A stretch of DNA of 61,761 nucleotides from Nostoc sp. KVJ20 (GCF_001712795.1 NZ_KV757584.1:1-61761); one strand, 5' to 3'; positions 8,773 to 18,007 are shown, counted from the first letter of the stretch. A program made the numbers and translations. Notes: generated by a model not told the origin, from the sequence alone.

Positions 8773-9225
8773 TCACGCAAGAAATTGCAATCCATATTTG
8801 TTCAAAACAGGTTGCACTTTTTCCATGTTTAACGATGAACTATCTGCTACTTGACCCATTTCTTCATAAAAGTTTTTCGCACCTTTAGGTGAAATTAAAA
8901 CCAGAAATTTAGCAGTAGCAGAACGAATCTTGAAGGCGTGTGGTGCATTGTGAGGAATGTTAATGAAAAAGCCTGGTGATGCCAAAGTTGTTTCTGTACC
9001 AACTTGGATGTCTAATTGCCCTTCTAGAACATAAAATGCTTCTTCCCAAGGGTGAGTGTGCAGTGGCGGGCCATTTTCTTCTGTATCCGTAATTTCATAA
9101 ATTGTCCAAGCTTGATTTGTCTCTTCCCCAGTTACTTTTGTTGTGAACTGTGAACCAAGAATTGAGAATTGATTACCTTCTCCTGGTGCAATAATAGCTG
9201 GTTTACGTATAGTTGAACTTTGCAT
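8773..9225 (-). CDS. Cupin-domain protein
   Basis: A 150-residue single-domain cupin. Motif 1 is [15 protein letters not shown], with metal ligands His56, His58 and Glu61 or Glu62; motif 2 is PHNAPHAF, with His92 or His96. This is the layout of quercetin-dioxygenase-like and related small cupins that bind Fe, Mn or Ni. The ATG is supported by AAGGAG 9 bases upstream. The C-terminal 40 residues ([12 protein letters not shown]...) form a helical tail. The substrate cannot be deduced. It stands alone on the minus strand behind a copy of the CTCCCC motif. Confidence 0.78.
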   Translation of the reverse strand: MQSSTIRKPAIIAPGEGNQFSILGSQFTTKVTGEETNQAWTIYEITDTEENGPPLHTHPWEEAFYVLEGQLDIQVGTETTLASPGFFINIPHNAPHAFKIRSATAKFLVLISPKGAKNFYEEMGQVADSSSLNMEKVQPVLNKYGLQFLA

Positions 9226-9304
9226 ACAAGTTACTCCTTATTGTGTAATTTGGTAGGTGTAATCTACAAACTTGATTTGATGTTTTTAACATTAGAAATT
9301 AATC

Positions 9305-9322
9305 GGGGAGAACTAGGGGAGA
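9305..9322 (-). promoter_or_regulatory. CTCCCC direct-repeat motif, copy 3
   Basis: Identical 18 bases to copies 1 and 2, 80 bases upstream of the cupin gene, with the flank 'TTAGAAATTAATC' on one side and 'TAAATGG' on the other. The divergent kinase gene starts 109 bases away on the plus strand, so the site could in principle serve both. Confidence 0.45.
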
Positions 9323-9430
9323 TAAATGGGTAATTGATATTTTTTTTGTAACTGATTATTAAGACATGGAACTAAGGTTAAAATTTCTAGAAAGAATTAG
9401 TAGCCTATTCTGGCTAAAGTCGATATTGCC

Positions 9431-10984
9431 ATGCCTAAAGAGCCATTCAACTTGCCCAAAGCAGACATACTGGTGATTGATGACACGCCAGAAAACCTAA
9501 ACCTCTTATCTGCCATGCTGACGGAACAGGGATATAAAGTTCGCAGCGTAACTAAAGGTTCTACGGGGTTACGGGGAGCAAATGCAGTTCCCCCAGACTT
9601 GATTTTGCTGGATGTGAATATGCCGGAGATGAATGGCTATGAAGTCTGCCAACACCTGAAGGCAAGCGATCGCACCCGCGAAATTCCAGTAATCTTTATC
9701 AGCGCTTTGGGTGATGTGCTGGATAAGGTGAAAGCCTTTGCAGTTGGTGGGGTGGACTATATAACTAAGCCTTTTCAACTAGAAGAGGTTTTAGCACGAA
9801 TTGAAAATCACTTGACGATTTGGAAGCTGCAACAACAACTCCAAGCTCAAAATGAGCGGTTGCAGCAGGAAATTAGCGATCGCGCCAAAGCAGAAGAGAA
9901 GTTCACTAAAGTTTTCCGCTCTAGTCCTAATCCGATCGCGATCGCTACCATTTCGGAAGCTCGTTTTATTGATGTCAATCCTAGTTTCTTGAAGATGAGC
10001 GGCTATTGTCTAGAGGAAGTGATTGGTGATACGGTTGCTGAACTTAATTTAGGTAAGGATGCAGTAGCGATCGCTCAGACCATCCAACTTTTATCTGATA
10101 CTGGATCACTCTATAATCAGGAATTTGAATTTTCTACCAAGTCTGGAGAGGTCAAGACTATACTGCTATCTATCGAATTGATTGACCTGGGTGGGGTGCA
10201 ATGCGCTTTATTAATTGCCAACGACATCACCGAACGTAAACGCTTGGAAAACGAGTTTATCTCTCTAGTTAGTCACGAATTACGTACACCTTTAACCTCC
10301 ACAATGGGAGCGTTAGATTTATTGGGTGCAGGACAATTAGGAACTCTAACTGAACAGGGACAAAAAGTTCTGAGCATTGCTACTACTAATACAGAACGCC
10401 TGATCCGATTGATAAATGATATTCTCGATTTAGAGCGGATGAAATCAGTCAAAATCTTCATGCAGAAGGTGAAGTGCAACGCTGCTGATCTGCTAATTAT
10501 GGCAACAGAAACAATGCAGGCAATGGCAGATAAATTGCAAGTTCAACTGATTGTCCAGCCTCTAGCAATTGAACTTTGGGCAGACCCCGATCGCCTACTG
10601 CAAACTCTGACCAACTTAATAAGTAATGCTATTAAGTTTTCTGAACCAGGTGATACCGTGTGGATAAGTGCCACACTCGCAGAACACAAGGTTGTTGGGT
10701 TGGGAGAAAATGACCATTCTTCAACACAAAGTACTCCATTACCCAGTTTTCTGCTAATTACTATCCGAGATGAAGGGCGAGGAATTCCTAAAGATAAATT
10801 ACAACTAATCTTCGAGCGCTTTCAGCAGGTAGATGCATCCGACTCCCGCAAAAAAGGAGGAACAGGTTTAGGACTGGCTATTTGCCGAAATATTGTCCAA
10901 CAACATAACGGTAAAATCTGGGTTCAGAGCATTTTGGGTGAAGGTAGCACGTTTTATGTACTGTTACCTCTGGCAGCTTTCTAA
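9431..10984 (+). CDS. Receiver-PAS-histidine kinase
   Basis: A 517-residue signalling protein with an N-terminal receiver (VIDDTPEN, acceptor Asp61 in LLDVNMPEMNG, Lys in ITKPF), a short coiled linker (KLQQQLQAQNERLQQE), one PAS domain (about 155-270, ending NDITERKRLE), HisKA with SHELRTP (His282) and HATPase (NLISNAIKFS, DEGRGIP, GTGLGLAI). A receiver in front of a kinase means the protein can take phosphoryl groups from another kinase and pass on a signal. No membrane segment. A single-domain receiver gene follows 280 bases downstream and may be its output partner, since no DNA-binding domain is present in either. Confidence 0.92.
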   Translation: MPKEPFNLPKADILVIDDTPENLNLLSAMLTEQGYKVRSVTKGSTGLRGANAVPPDLILLDVNMPEMNGYEVCQHLKASDRTREIPVIFISALGDVLDKVKAFAVGGVDYITKPFQLEEVLARIENHLTIWKLQQQLQAQNERLQQEISDRAKAEEKFTKVFRSSPNPIAIATISEARFIDVNPSFLKMSGYCLEEVIGDTVAELNLGKDAVAIAQTIQLLSDTGSLYNQEFEFSTKSGEVKTILLSIELIDLGGVQCALLIANDITERKRLENEFISLVSHELRTPLTSTMGALDLLGAGQLGTLTEQGQKVLSIATTNTERLIRLINDILDLERMKSVKIFMQKVKCNAADLLIMATETMQAMADKLQVQLIVQPLAIELWADPDRLLQTLTNLISNAIKFSEPGDTVWISATLAEHKVVGLGENDHSSTQSTPLPSFLLITIRDEGRGIPKDKLQLIFERFQQVDASDSRKKGGTGLGLAICRNIVQQHNGKIWVQSILGEGSTFYVLLPLAAF

Positions 10985-11084
10985 TAAATGGCTTTTAACT
11001 GTTTAACAAAGTTTGGGGGTTTAAGTCCCCTGCCTCTATAAGCAGCAGGTTTTGTGTAGGGGTTAAATCCCCGTTACAAAACAT

Positions 11085-11170
11085 AATTGCGTTAGCGAGT
11101 CCGCGTTAGCGACGCAAGAGCGTCGCGTCATTGCGTTAGCGGAGCGCGGGGCGTTAGCCCATTGCGAATT
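11085..11170. repeat. GC-rich 'gcgttagcg' repeat cluster
   Basis: Several overlapping copies of 'gcgttagcg' with 'gcgacgcaagagcgtcgc' (a palindrome, GCGACGC-aaga-GCGTCGC) and 'attgcg' lie between the kinase and the receiver gene. Similar DNA recurs near 7176-7245 and 20,871-21,000. It is interpreted as dispersed intergenic repeat DNA; no gene. Confidence 0.45.
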
Positions 11171-11178
11171 GTTTTAAT

Positions 11179-11200
11179 TCTCCCCTGCTTTTCCCCGATT
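11179..11200 (+). promoter_or_regulatory. CTCCCC direct-repeat motif, degenerate copy 4
   Basis: TCTCCCCTGCTTTTCCCCGATT on the plus strand. The first 18 bases match the minus-strand reading of copies 1-3 at 15 positions, and the following GATT and 'TTTAGAA' flank also match. It is 64 bases upstream of the receiver gene and again points toward it. Confidence 0.35.
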
Positions 11201-11264
11201 TAGCTTTAGAATATCTCAAGAGCGATCAAGCAAATCAGCACATACATCGTGGAAGAGTGTCATT

Positions 11265-11636
11265 ATGAGCAAAAATGTCTTGATTGTTGATGATGAAGAA
11301 GATGTGCGGGCGATCGCAAAGTTGGGATTAGAAATGGGTGCTGGCTGGAATGTTTTGACAGCTAGTTCTGGTCAAGAAGCCTTAAACGTAGCTCTTAACC
11401 ATAAACTAGATGTCATCTTATTAGATATGATGATGCCTGATATGGATGGGCGTGCAACTCTGCAACAACTGAAAGCTAACTCCGCCACTAAAGAAATTCC
11501 AGTAATTTTATTAACAGCCAAATTTCAGCAATCAGATCGAGAGAGTTTTACTGATTTGGATGTTGCTGCTATTTTTGCCAAGCCTTTCCGTCCATTGAAA
11601 CTGGCAGAGCAAATCAGTGAAGTACTGGGCAGTTAG
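11265..11636 (+). CDS. Single-domain response regulator (CheY-like)
   Basis: A 123-residue receiver with all key residues: the acidic pair and partner in VDDEED, acceptor Asp54 in LLDMMMPDMDG, Thr in LLTAK, and the switch Lys in FAKPF. No output domain. It is probably a phosphotransfer intermediate or a protein-protein regulator working with the receiver-kinase gene upstream; that pairing rests on proximity only. Confidence 0.9.
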   Translation: MSKNVLIVDDEEDVRAIAKLGLEMGAGWNVLTASSGQEALNVALNHKLDVILLDMMMPDMDGRATLQQLKANSATKEIPVILLTAKFQQSDRESFTDLDVAAIFAKPFRPLKLAEQISEVLGS

Positions 11637-11710
11637 TCTGACTTTGATACCTTGTTCGCGTTACCCGCATTTCTCACAAGCTTAAGGCGTTTGATGGAGG
11701 AGAGGAGAAG

Positions 11711-11820
11711 TAATGAGTAATGAGTAATGAGTAATGAGTAATGAGTAATGAGTAATGAGTAAAAACTTCTTACTTCTTACTTCTTACTTCTTACTTACTA
11801 CTCATTACTTCTTACTTCTC
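11711..11820. repeat. Short tandem heptamer repeats (TAATGAG)n and (ACTTCTT)n
   Basis: Seven copies of TAATGAG plus one base fill 11,711-11,760, followed by four copies of ACTTCTT and degenerate copies to 11,820. The two halves are roughly complementary (GAGAAGTAATGAG against CTCATTACTTCTT), so the block can fold. It occupies most of the 310-base gap before the Dus gene. This is the classic cyanobacterial heptanucleotide repeat class. Confidence 0.85.
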
Positions 11821-11947
11821 CCCTGCACAAGCGCAGGCTTTAAGAGATGTGGTGATAAATCCGGCGTTAGGGTGTTTTATGTTCGCAGTTCCTAACAAGT
11901 GACTATTTTTTGATAGAGTAATGCTTTGTCGAACCCTCTTCATCTCT

Positions 11948-12967
11948 ATGTCCCAGGTATCGCTCCCCCAATCGTTGCATCTAGACCTACCCCTCACGGC
12001 TCTTGCGCCCATGCAGGATGTAACAAACCTCTGGTTTATGAAGGTGATTGCCCACTACGGCAGCCCTGATTACTTTTTCACCGAGTATTTCCGCGTGAAT
12101 GATACCTCGCGGCTCAATCGTGGCATTTTGACAGCAATCACCGAAAACGACACAGGCCGCCCCGTTTTTGCTCAAATGATTGGCGAAAGCATTCCAGATT
12201 TAGTGAGAACAGCAAAGGAACTCTGCAACTATAATATTGCTGGAGTTGACTTGAATATGGGCTGTCCAGCACCTAGAATCTATCGCAAAAATGTTGGGGG
12301 TGGATTGTTGCTCTCACCAGAAAAAGTGGATCGGATTTTGGGAGAACTGCGTTCTGCTGTGAACGATCGACCTTTGACCGTTAAGATGCGTGTAGGCTTT
12401 GAAAATACAGATAACTTTTACAAAATTCTAGATATAATCAATCGCCACAGCATTGATTTGCTGAGTTTGCATGGTCGCACTGTGAAAGATATGTACCACG
12501 GAGCAGTGAAATATGATTTGATTGCTGAAGCAGTCAAACGGGTTCATTGTCCAGTGCTTGCCAATGGCAATATCGACTCTGCGGCAACTGCTGTAGAAGT
12601 GCTGTCTCAAACGGGCGCGGCGGGTGTGATGGTGGGACGCTGGGCGATCGGGAATCCTTGGCTTTTTAATCAAATTCGGCAGGCTTTGCGCTTCGAGACG
12701 ATCACGCCAGTTCCTTTAGTAGAGGTACGCAACTATATCGATCGTTTATGGCAAACTCCCACAGCTGCAACGATGCCAGTGCGATCGCGCGTAGGCTACC
12801 TTAAAATGTTCCTCAACTACATTGCCCTGAGTGTTGACACTGAAGGTCATTTCCTCCGGCTGATGCGACAGACCCAGACCGAGGTAGAAATGTTTAACCT
12901 CTGCGATCGCTTTCTCCTTACTGATCTTACGAAAACTTTAGCCCTAGCACCCTCCTTGAGCGTGTAA
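11948..12967 (+). CDS. tRNA-dihydrouridine synthase
   Basis: A 339-residue FMN-dependent TIM-barrel enzyme that reduces uridine to dihydrouridine in the D-loop of tRNA. Motifs: LAPMQDVTN (N-terminal FMN site), QMIGES, the catalytic cysteine in NMGCPAP (Cys106), VKMRVGF, LHGRT, ANGNI and GVMVGRWAIGNPW. The length fits the Dus family; it looks closest to the DusB/DusC branch, but the branch cannot be fixed by eye. An in-frame ATG 27 bases upstream (11,921) would add MLCRTLFIS; neither start has a clear ribosome site, and the ATG at 11,948 begins nearer the first conserved block. Confidence 0.9.
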   Translation: MSQVSLPQSLHLDLPLTALAPMQDVTNLWFMKVIAHYGSPDYFFTEYFRVNDTSRLNRGILTAITENDTGRPVFAQMIGESIPDLVRTAKELCNYNIAGVDLNMGCPAPRIYRKNVGGGLLLSPEKVDRILGELRSAVNDRPLTVKMRVGFENTDNFYKILDIINRHSIDLLSLHGRTVKDMYHGAVKYDLIAEAVKRVHCPVLANGNIDSAATAVEVLSQTGAAGVMVGRWAIGNPWLFNQIRQALRFETITPVPLVEVRNYIDRLWQTPTAATMPVRSRVGYLKMFLNYIALSVDTEGHFLRLMRQTQTEVEMFNLCDRFLLTDLTKTLALAPSLSV

Positions 12968-13109
12968 CTAAGAGGACTTTTCAAATTACTTGTATAAGAA
13001 AATTGTTAGGGAGGATGGGGATATATGAATAAAGAATCCGAAAAGTAGAAATTTCAGTTTGGAGATTAAGTATACACCTACCAAAATGAGATGTACTCAT
13101 TGCTAAGTT

Positions 13110-14099
13110 ATGGTAAATACAAATTTGAAACTGAGATTTAAACCTGTTTCTCACAGTTGGGTTGCTCTACATCCACAGCCTAAAGGAGTAATTCAATTTA
13201 TTGCAGGGGCTTTCTTTGGTACTTTTGGCCCCATGCTTTTTTATCGCTATTTGCTTCAATGTTTATTCGAGCAGGGATATACAATTATCCTTCTGCCTTT
13301 TAATTTTACTTTTAATCATTATGTAGAAGCTGGTTTTCTCATGAGAGAGCAGTATGAAATTCTGCCAGAGCTTGTGAAAATGGCAAGTGTTGCAGGATAC
13401 GATTATGAAGCCTATCTAGATGATAAGAACTTTTCTTGGATTGGACATAGCCTTGGTTGTAAATATATCTCTTTGTTAGAAGGATTTACTGCTCTACCTC
13501 CAAAGCCTCAAGATAGAGAACAGTTTATTCGTAATCTGCTGTCTCATACTTCCGATGAGTCACAGATAAAAAGTGTCGTTGCAGACATTAACATTCTCTT
13601 TGAGGAACTAACGCGAAAAACTGCTGAAGTTAAAAACTTAATTTATACTTATGTGCATAAAGATATCAAATTTAATAGTGTCTTCATTAGAGGGCAGGTT
13701 TCTATCCTATTAGCACCTGCGATTGCTGACACAGGGAGTGCAATTCGTCCTCAATTTTTAGCGGATATCATCGATAATTTGGGTTGGGGTGTGAAACCAA
13801 CTGTTGAAGAAACCCAGAATTTAATCAAGGATAGTGGGCTATTTAACATCATGGGTTTAGTCTGTTTCAAGTCAGACAATATTGCTAAATCAACCTGTGA
13901 ATGGTTTACTAATATTTTGCAAAAGCCGCCTCAAGATTTTCGGAAAAGTTTTGCAGGTGGACATTTAAGACCTCTAGGTATTCAATTAGGTAACTATGTC
14001 ATTAATCTTTTTAATAAACCGTTGATTGAATCAGTTCAAGAGCGAAATAGAGGATTTGAGCATAGTGTTATTCAGTTGCTTGAGAAACTGAAAGAATAA
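13110..14099 (+). CDS. DUF1350 family protein (alpha/beta-hydrolase-like)
   Basis: A 329-residue protein typical of DUF1350, a family found in cyanobacteria and plastids. Seen directly: an opening VALHPQPKGVIQFIAGAFFG, FGPMLFYRYLL, and a nucleophile-elbow-like WIGHSLGCKY with Ser114. The fold is that of an alpha/beta hydrolase, but no activity is established to my knowledge. It stands alone, 142 bases after the Dus gene. Confidence 0.8.
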   Translation: MVNTNLKLRFKPVSHSWVALHPQPKGVIQFIAGAFFGTFGPMLFYRYLLQCLFEQGYTIILLPFNFTFNHYVEAGFLMREQYEILPELVKMASVAGYDYEAYLDDKNFSWIGHSLGCKYISLLEGFTALPPKPQDREQFIRNLLSHTSDESQIKSVVADINILFEELTRKTAEVKNLIYTYVHKDIKFNSVFIRGQVSILLAPAIADTGSAIRPQFLADIIDNLGWGVKPTVEETQNLIKDSGLFNIMGLVCFKSDNIAKSTCEWFTNILQKPPQDFRKSFAGGHLRPLGIQLGNYVINLFNKPLIESVQERNRGFEHSVIQLLEKLKE

Positions 14100-14109
14100 A
14101 TCAATATAA

Positions 14110-14148
14110 TGGGCATTGGGCATGGGGCATGGGGCATTGGGCATTGGG
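14110..14148. repeat. Heptamer repeat (GGGCATT/GGGGCAT)n
   Basis: About five and a half tandem heptamers, the reverse complement of the units inserted in the kinase gene at 6137-6199. They lie between the DUF1350 gene and the convergent argC gene. The following 14,149-14,295 contains further repeat-like DNA ('actcagcactcatgactcagcac') and no gene. Confidence 0.8.
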
Positions 14149-14295
14149 AAAACAGTTTCGTTAGTGGGGCGTTGAGCCAGTTCCGAGTTCTGAGTAAAAA
14201 AGTGAGATTCCCCACTCAGCACTCATGACTCAGCACGGGCTAAACGCCCCGCTACCGCTAACAGCACTCATCACTCCCCACTCCCTATGCCTTTT

Positions 14296-15288
14296 TCATA
14301 ATCCCAACTCTTCTGGAAAACCGAGCATGATGTTTAGGTTTTGGACAGCGGCTCCTGATGCGCCCTTACCCAGGTTGTCAAGACGAGCTACTAGCAACAC
14401 TTCTTTGGTAGTGTCATTGGCGAATACAAAAACCTGAACAATATTGGTGTTCTTGATTGCGTAGGCGTAGCCCGTCGTAGACATCGCATCCAAAAATATT
14501 CCGTCTCGCAGCAGAGTAGAATCTTGGTATGGAGCAACCTGCACAAATTTTTCACTTTGGTAGTAGTTAGCGATCGCTTGATGAATAACTTCACCTGATG
14601 GTGGATTATCCAAAGTTCCCAGCGGCAAAGGCACTTGTACCAGCATCCCCTGCTCAAAATCCCCTACTGCCGGTATGAACAGCGGCGGCGATGCTAACCC
14701 GGAGTAATAATGCATTTCTTTGACGTGCTTATGCCCAAACTGCAACCCATAGATTCCATAGGGATAGAGTGACTCTGCTCCGGCTTGTTGCTCGTGGAAG
14801 GTATGGTACTGTTTGATGAGATTCTTCCCACCGCCAGAGTAACCTGACACTGCATTCACAGTGATGGGAAAGTTGCTGTTCAGGAGTCCCTTGGCAATCA
14901 ATGGACGGATACAAGCCAAGAATCCTGTAGGATAACAGCCCGGATTGCTCACAAACTGGGCGCTGGCGATTTTCTCTCGCTGTCCTGGATTTAGTTCAGG
15001 GAAACCATATACCCAGTTCTTAGCTGTGCGATGGGCAGTACTAGCATCAAGGATCTTAACCGTAGTACTAGTTACCAAGCTAACAGCTTCAAGGGCTGCA
15101 TCATCAGGTAGGCAGAGAATAACAACATCGACGGCATTGATTAGTTTAGCTCGCTCAGATGCATCCTTACGTTTAGATTCCTCAATGCTAACTAACTCAA
15201 TATCATCCCGTTGGTTGAGACGTGAGTAAATTTGTAAGCCTGTGGTTCCTGATTCGCCATCAATGAAAATCTTGGGTTTAGTAATCAT
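14296..15288 (-). CDS. argC: N-acetyl-gamma-glutamyl-phosphate reductase (short type)
   Basis: A 330-residue enzyme of arginine biosynthesis that reduces N-acetylglutamyl phosphate to the semialdehyde with NADPH. The opening IFIDGESGTTGLQIYSRL is the nucleotide-binding glycine loop of the short (type 2) ArgC branch, and SNPGCYPTGF holds the catalytic Cys118. Later blocks VSGYSGGGKN and HKHVKEM fit the family. The short branch is usual in proteobacteria, and many cyanobacteria also have the longer type, so this may be a second argC copy; that needs the rest of the genome. It stands alone on the minus strand. Confidence 0.92.
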   Translation of the reverse strand: MITKPKIFIDGESGTTGLQIYSRLNQRDDIELVSIEESKRKDASERAKLINAVDVVILCLPDDAALEAVSLVTSTTVKILDASTAHRTAKNWVYGFPELNPGQREKIASAQFVSNPGCYPTGFLACIRPLIAKGLLNSNFPITVNAVSGYSGGGKNLIKQYHTFHEQQAGAESLYPYGIYGLQFGHKHVKEMHYYSGLASPPLFIPAVGDFEQGMLVQVPLPLGTLDNPPSGEVIHQAIANYYQSEKFVQVAPYQDSTLLRDGIFLDAMSTTGYAYAIKNTNIVQVFVFANDTTKEVLLVARLDNLGKGASGAAVQNLNIMLGFPEELGL

Positions 15289-15529
15289 GCCTTCAGCACC
15301 CTTAGATGTAAGTTGTATTTTAAAACAGCTATAGCAATCCGATTATATTTTTGAAAAAATCAACGAGAAGGAGGCAGGAGGAGAACCTCTCCCAATACGA
15401 CTCGGATAAGCTCTAATGTAAAGAATAGTTACTAGATAACCTTACTATGTACTCGATAGTGATACCTTCTCGATGCTTGATATATAAATCAGATTTAATT
15501 TTTGAAAAAACGACCTATTCTTAAAGCCT

Positions 15530-16435
15530 ATGTATGAAAAAATTGCTATTCCTATTTTAAGTCTCATATTTGCAACGCTCATGCCTAATATGGTAGCTGC
15601 TGAGACTGTGATGGAAAAAGTAGCCAGAACAGGGGTATTAACAGCTGGTACTAGTAGAGATGCGCTACCTTTTGCCTATGTGGATAGTCAAGGAAAGTTA
15701 AATGGCTATTCTGTAGATATGCTGACTCTGATTAAAGAGCAATTAGAAAAAGACCTAGATAAAAAAATTAAACTGCAATTAGTTGGTCTTAGCCCTTCTG
15801 AGCGGATTACTAAAATAGTTAATCAACAAGTTGATATTGTGTGTGATGCTAGTAGTTTTACATGGAATCGAGATAAAAAAGTAGACTTTTCTGTGAGCTA
15901 CGGTGTGACTGGAACCCAATTATTAGTTAAGAAAGGAAGTAAGATAGGTTCCCCTGAATCCCTTATTGGTAAGCGAATTGGTGTGCTGGCGGGAACCACA
16001 AATGAGCAGGCGATCGCTCGTGTACAACCTAGAGTTAAGCGGGTGTATTTTAAAACTAGGGCAGAGGGATACACAGCTTTGCAAGAAGGTACTATTGATG
16101 GTTTCTCATCCGATAGCATTCTTTTAGAGGGATGGCTGCAACAGCAAAAAAATCCAGATGCTTTTGCGATCGTACCCCCTCGCCCCTATTCACAAGAAGG
16201 TATCGCTTGCATGGTGCCAGAAAATAACTCGAAATTCTTGGATACAGTCAACTATTCTCTGGTCAAGTTCATGCAAGGATTCGTCAATGGTAATCAGCAA
16301 TATGTCACTATTTTTGACCGTTGGTTTGGGTCTCAAGGCGCTGTAGCGCTCAATCGGGATTTACGTGATTTGGTAGTGGAAACTATGCAATTGGTCATAG
16401 AATTTCGTGAGGAAATTCCTAAAAGCGACCTGTGA
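15530..16435 (+). CDS. Amino-acid-type ABC transporter substrate-binding protein
   Basis: A 301-residue periplasmic binding protein of the family-3 type. The signal peptide is visible (MYEKIAIPILSLIFATLM...VAA-E). The mature part has VLTAGTSRDALPFAYVDSQGKLNGYSVDML, DFSVSYGVTGTQLLVKKGS, LIGKRIGVLAGTTNEQ and DGFSSDSILLEGW, matching polar-amino-acid binding proteins (Glu/Asp-like). No permease or ATPase gene is adjacent, so it either serves transport parts encoded elsewhere or acts as a sensor. The ligand is not predictable by eye. Confidence 0.85.
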   Translation: MYEKIAIPILSLIFATLMPNMVAAETVMEKVARTGVLTAGTSRDALPFAYVDSQGKLNGYSVDMLTLIKEQLEKDLDKKIKLQLVGLSPSERITKIVNQQVDIVCDASSFTWNRDKKVDFSVSYGVTGTQLLVKKGSKIGSPESLIGKRIGVLAGTTNEQAIARVQPRVKRVYFKTRAEGYTALQEGTIDGFSSDSILLEGWLQQQKNPDAFAIVPPRPYSQEGIACMVPENNSKFLDTVNYSLVKFMQGFVNGNQQYVTIFDRWFGSQGAVALNRDLRDLVVETMQLVIEFREEIPKSDL

Positions 16436-16551
16436 AATAATGGTTTTCCCACAAAATCATCTAGCTAACTATTTGTACTCGTAGAGAGCGTCTTGATTCT
16501 GACCGGAGCTTTCGGAGTCTCCGGCTCCGCTCCTGAATTCTGAATTCTTTT

Positions 16552-16932
16552 TCAAGAATGATTTTGTGATGGAATTTGTGCAAAAATAGCAGACTGCAAT
16601 AGTTGAGGGAAATTTTTCCAGGCGATCGCCCCTGTGCGACTTTCGATATATAGTTGCATAAATTCCAATAATGGTGTGGAACTTTTGTCAATAGTAAGAT
16701 CCACAAAAAGATAGGTAGGTTTTTCAGGGCTGCAAATAGCTACAACACAGGCGCGATCGCACGCTCGGATGCAGTGGGTAGGCTGAATTTCCACTTGTTC
16801 TGATGGAAACTCCTTGTCAAAGGTAATGTTTAAATTCTCTATTAAAAGAGAGCCATCTGTAGGCTGCTGTTCTGATAGTTTTTCAGACGAATGGTGGCAG
16901 TATTTACAAACAAATAGTGTGTGTTTGGGCAT
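16552..16932 (-). CDS. DUF1636 metal-binding protein
   Basis: A 126-residue protein opening HTLFVCKYCHHSS and carrying a second cysteine pair in IQPTHCIRACDRACVV, then PTYLFVDL, the signature of DUF1636 (thioredoxin-like 2Fe-2S ferredoxin relatives). It begins four bases after the stop of the iron-siderophore binding protein gene, so the two are almost certainly co-transcribed. Members of this family are often found beside TonB receptors and iron or cobalamin uptake genes; the context here fits a role in iron handling, but the biochemical function is not known to me. Confidence 0.78.
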   Translation of the reverse strand: MPKHTLFVCKYCHHSSEKLSEQQPTDGSLLIENLNITFDKEFPSEQVEIQPTHCIRACDRACVVAICSPEKPTYLFVDLTIDKSSTPLLEFMQLYIESRTGAIAWKNFPQLLQSAIFAQIPSQNHS

Positions 16933-16936
16933 AAAT

Positions 16937-17905
16937 TTAAGGGTTAATTAAGTACTTAAACAAATCATCTATTACCACCTCAGCATCAATTAAACTATTT
17001 CCTCTCCATGCTGTAGCATCTACAAAATACACATGATTTTTTTGCACCGCTCGAATATTTTTCCACAGAGGTTTTTGTTCTAGTTTCTTTAAATAAGAAC
17101 GGTCACTATCTAAGTAAGCTGAGACAAACAAAATATCACCATCGGCTTTCCATAATTCTTCTTCAGGAATCTCCATAATTCCATATTTTTGATTAATGTC
17201 TTGGGCTTCTGGTCGTTGTAATCCTGCATCGTTGAGGATAGTCCCTGCAAATGAATTTTTGACATCGCTTATTATCCCATTACAACAGAAGTTGATCAGA
17301 GAAATTTTTTGTTGTTTATAACGACTTCCCAAATATTGTTTTAACTTTTGAACTCGTTGCTTATAATTATTCAAAACTACTGTTGCTGTTGCTTCTTTAC
17401 CTAGTGTGTTAGCTACAAAATTAAACTGTTCTTGCCACGATAAACCTTGTGAATCGTAGAGTACAGTAGGAGCTATTTTTGATAGTAGAGAATAATTTAC
17501 TTGATCGGTAGTTCGCCAACCTATAATCAAATCAGGTTTAAGTAGTAACATTTTTTCTAGATTCGGTTGACGAATTATTCCTAACAAGTTGATGTCACCG
17601 ACTTTTCTCTTTACCTGTGGAGAAAATTTATTTTTTCTAAAATAAGTAGCGCTTCCAATTGGTTTGACACCAAGAGTAAGAACATTACCCAAGATGATAT
17701 CGTTCAAAGTAACAATCCGTTCAGGATTATTAGGAACGCAGGTTTTTCCCAATGTGTGTTCAATCATCCGACAGTTAGAAATGTTGGACAATTTGTTAAT
17801 ATGAGGTGGAGTATCAGCGAATCTAACTTGATGGCTAGAAATTAGAAAAACAGTCAGGCTAGCAAGGAGGAAAAAGATGATAATCCTGTTAATTCTCTTT
17901 GTCAT
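16937..17905 (-). CDS. Iron-siderophore ABC transporter substrate-binding protein (FecB/FhuD-like)
   Basis: A 322-residue class III binding protein. Near the start is a long hydrophobic segment (RINRIIIFFLLASLTVFLISS) acting as a signal peptide or anchor. Typical blocks follow: TCVPNNPERIVTLNDIILGNVLTLGVKPIGSA, LNLEKMLLLKPDLIIGW-type text, and WKADGDILFVSAYLD. The frame extends to a TTG at 17,938, but the ATG at 17,905 places the hydrophobic segment right at the N-terminus. It delivers ferric siderophore to an inner-membrane permease; permease and ATPase genes are not in the window. It lies 103 bases downstream of the TonB receptor on the same strand and overlaps functionally with it. Confidence 0.87.
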   Translation of the reverse strand: MTKRINRIIIFFLLASLTVFLISSHQVRFADTPPHINKLSNISNCRMIEHTLGKTCVPNNPERIVTLNDIILGNVLTLGVKPIGSATYFRKNKFSPQVKRKVGDINLLGIIRQPNLEKMLLLKPDLIIGWRTTDQVNYSLLSKIAPTVLYDSQGLSWQEQFNFVANTLGKEATATVVLNNYKQRVQKLKQYLGSRYKQQKISLINFCCNGIISDVKNSFAGTILNDAGLQRPEAQDINQKYGIMEIPEEELWKADGDILFVSAYLDSDRSYLKKLEQKPLWKNIRAVQKNHVYFVDATAWRGNSLIDAEVVIDDLFKYLINP

Positions 17906-17930
17906 TGCAGAAGAGTTGATATATAGATCC

Positions 17931-17950
17931 CTTCCCAAGATATTGGGAAG
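17931..17950. promoter_or_regulatory. Hairpin between receptor and binding-protein genes
   Basis: CTTCCCAA-gata-TTGGGAAG is a perfect 8-bp stem just upstream of the binding-protein start; a second small stem GCACA-tcat-TGTGC sits at 17,976-17,989. In the minus-strand transcript they fall between the receptor stop and the next start, so they may tune relative expression or mRNA ends. There is no U-tract. Confidence 0.35.
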
Positions 17951-18007
17951 AGATTTAATGTTTTTTGATCCCAGCGCACATCATTGTGCATTCAACCTCA
18001 AAGGAGA

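Noticed and set aside
11711..11820. Tandem repeats considered as a CRISPR array
   Set aside because: Units are 7 bp with no spacers; this is heptanucleotide repeat DNA.
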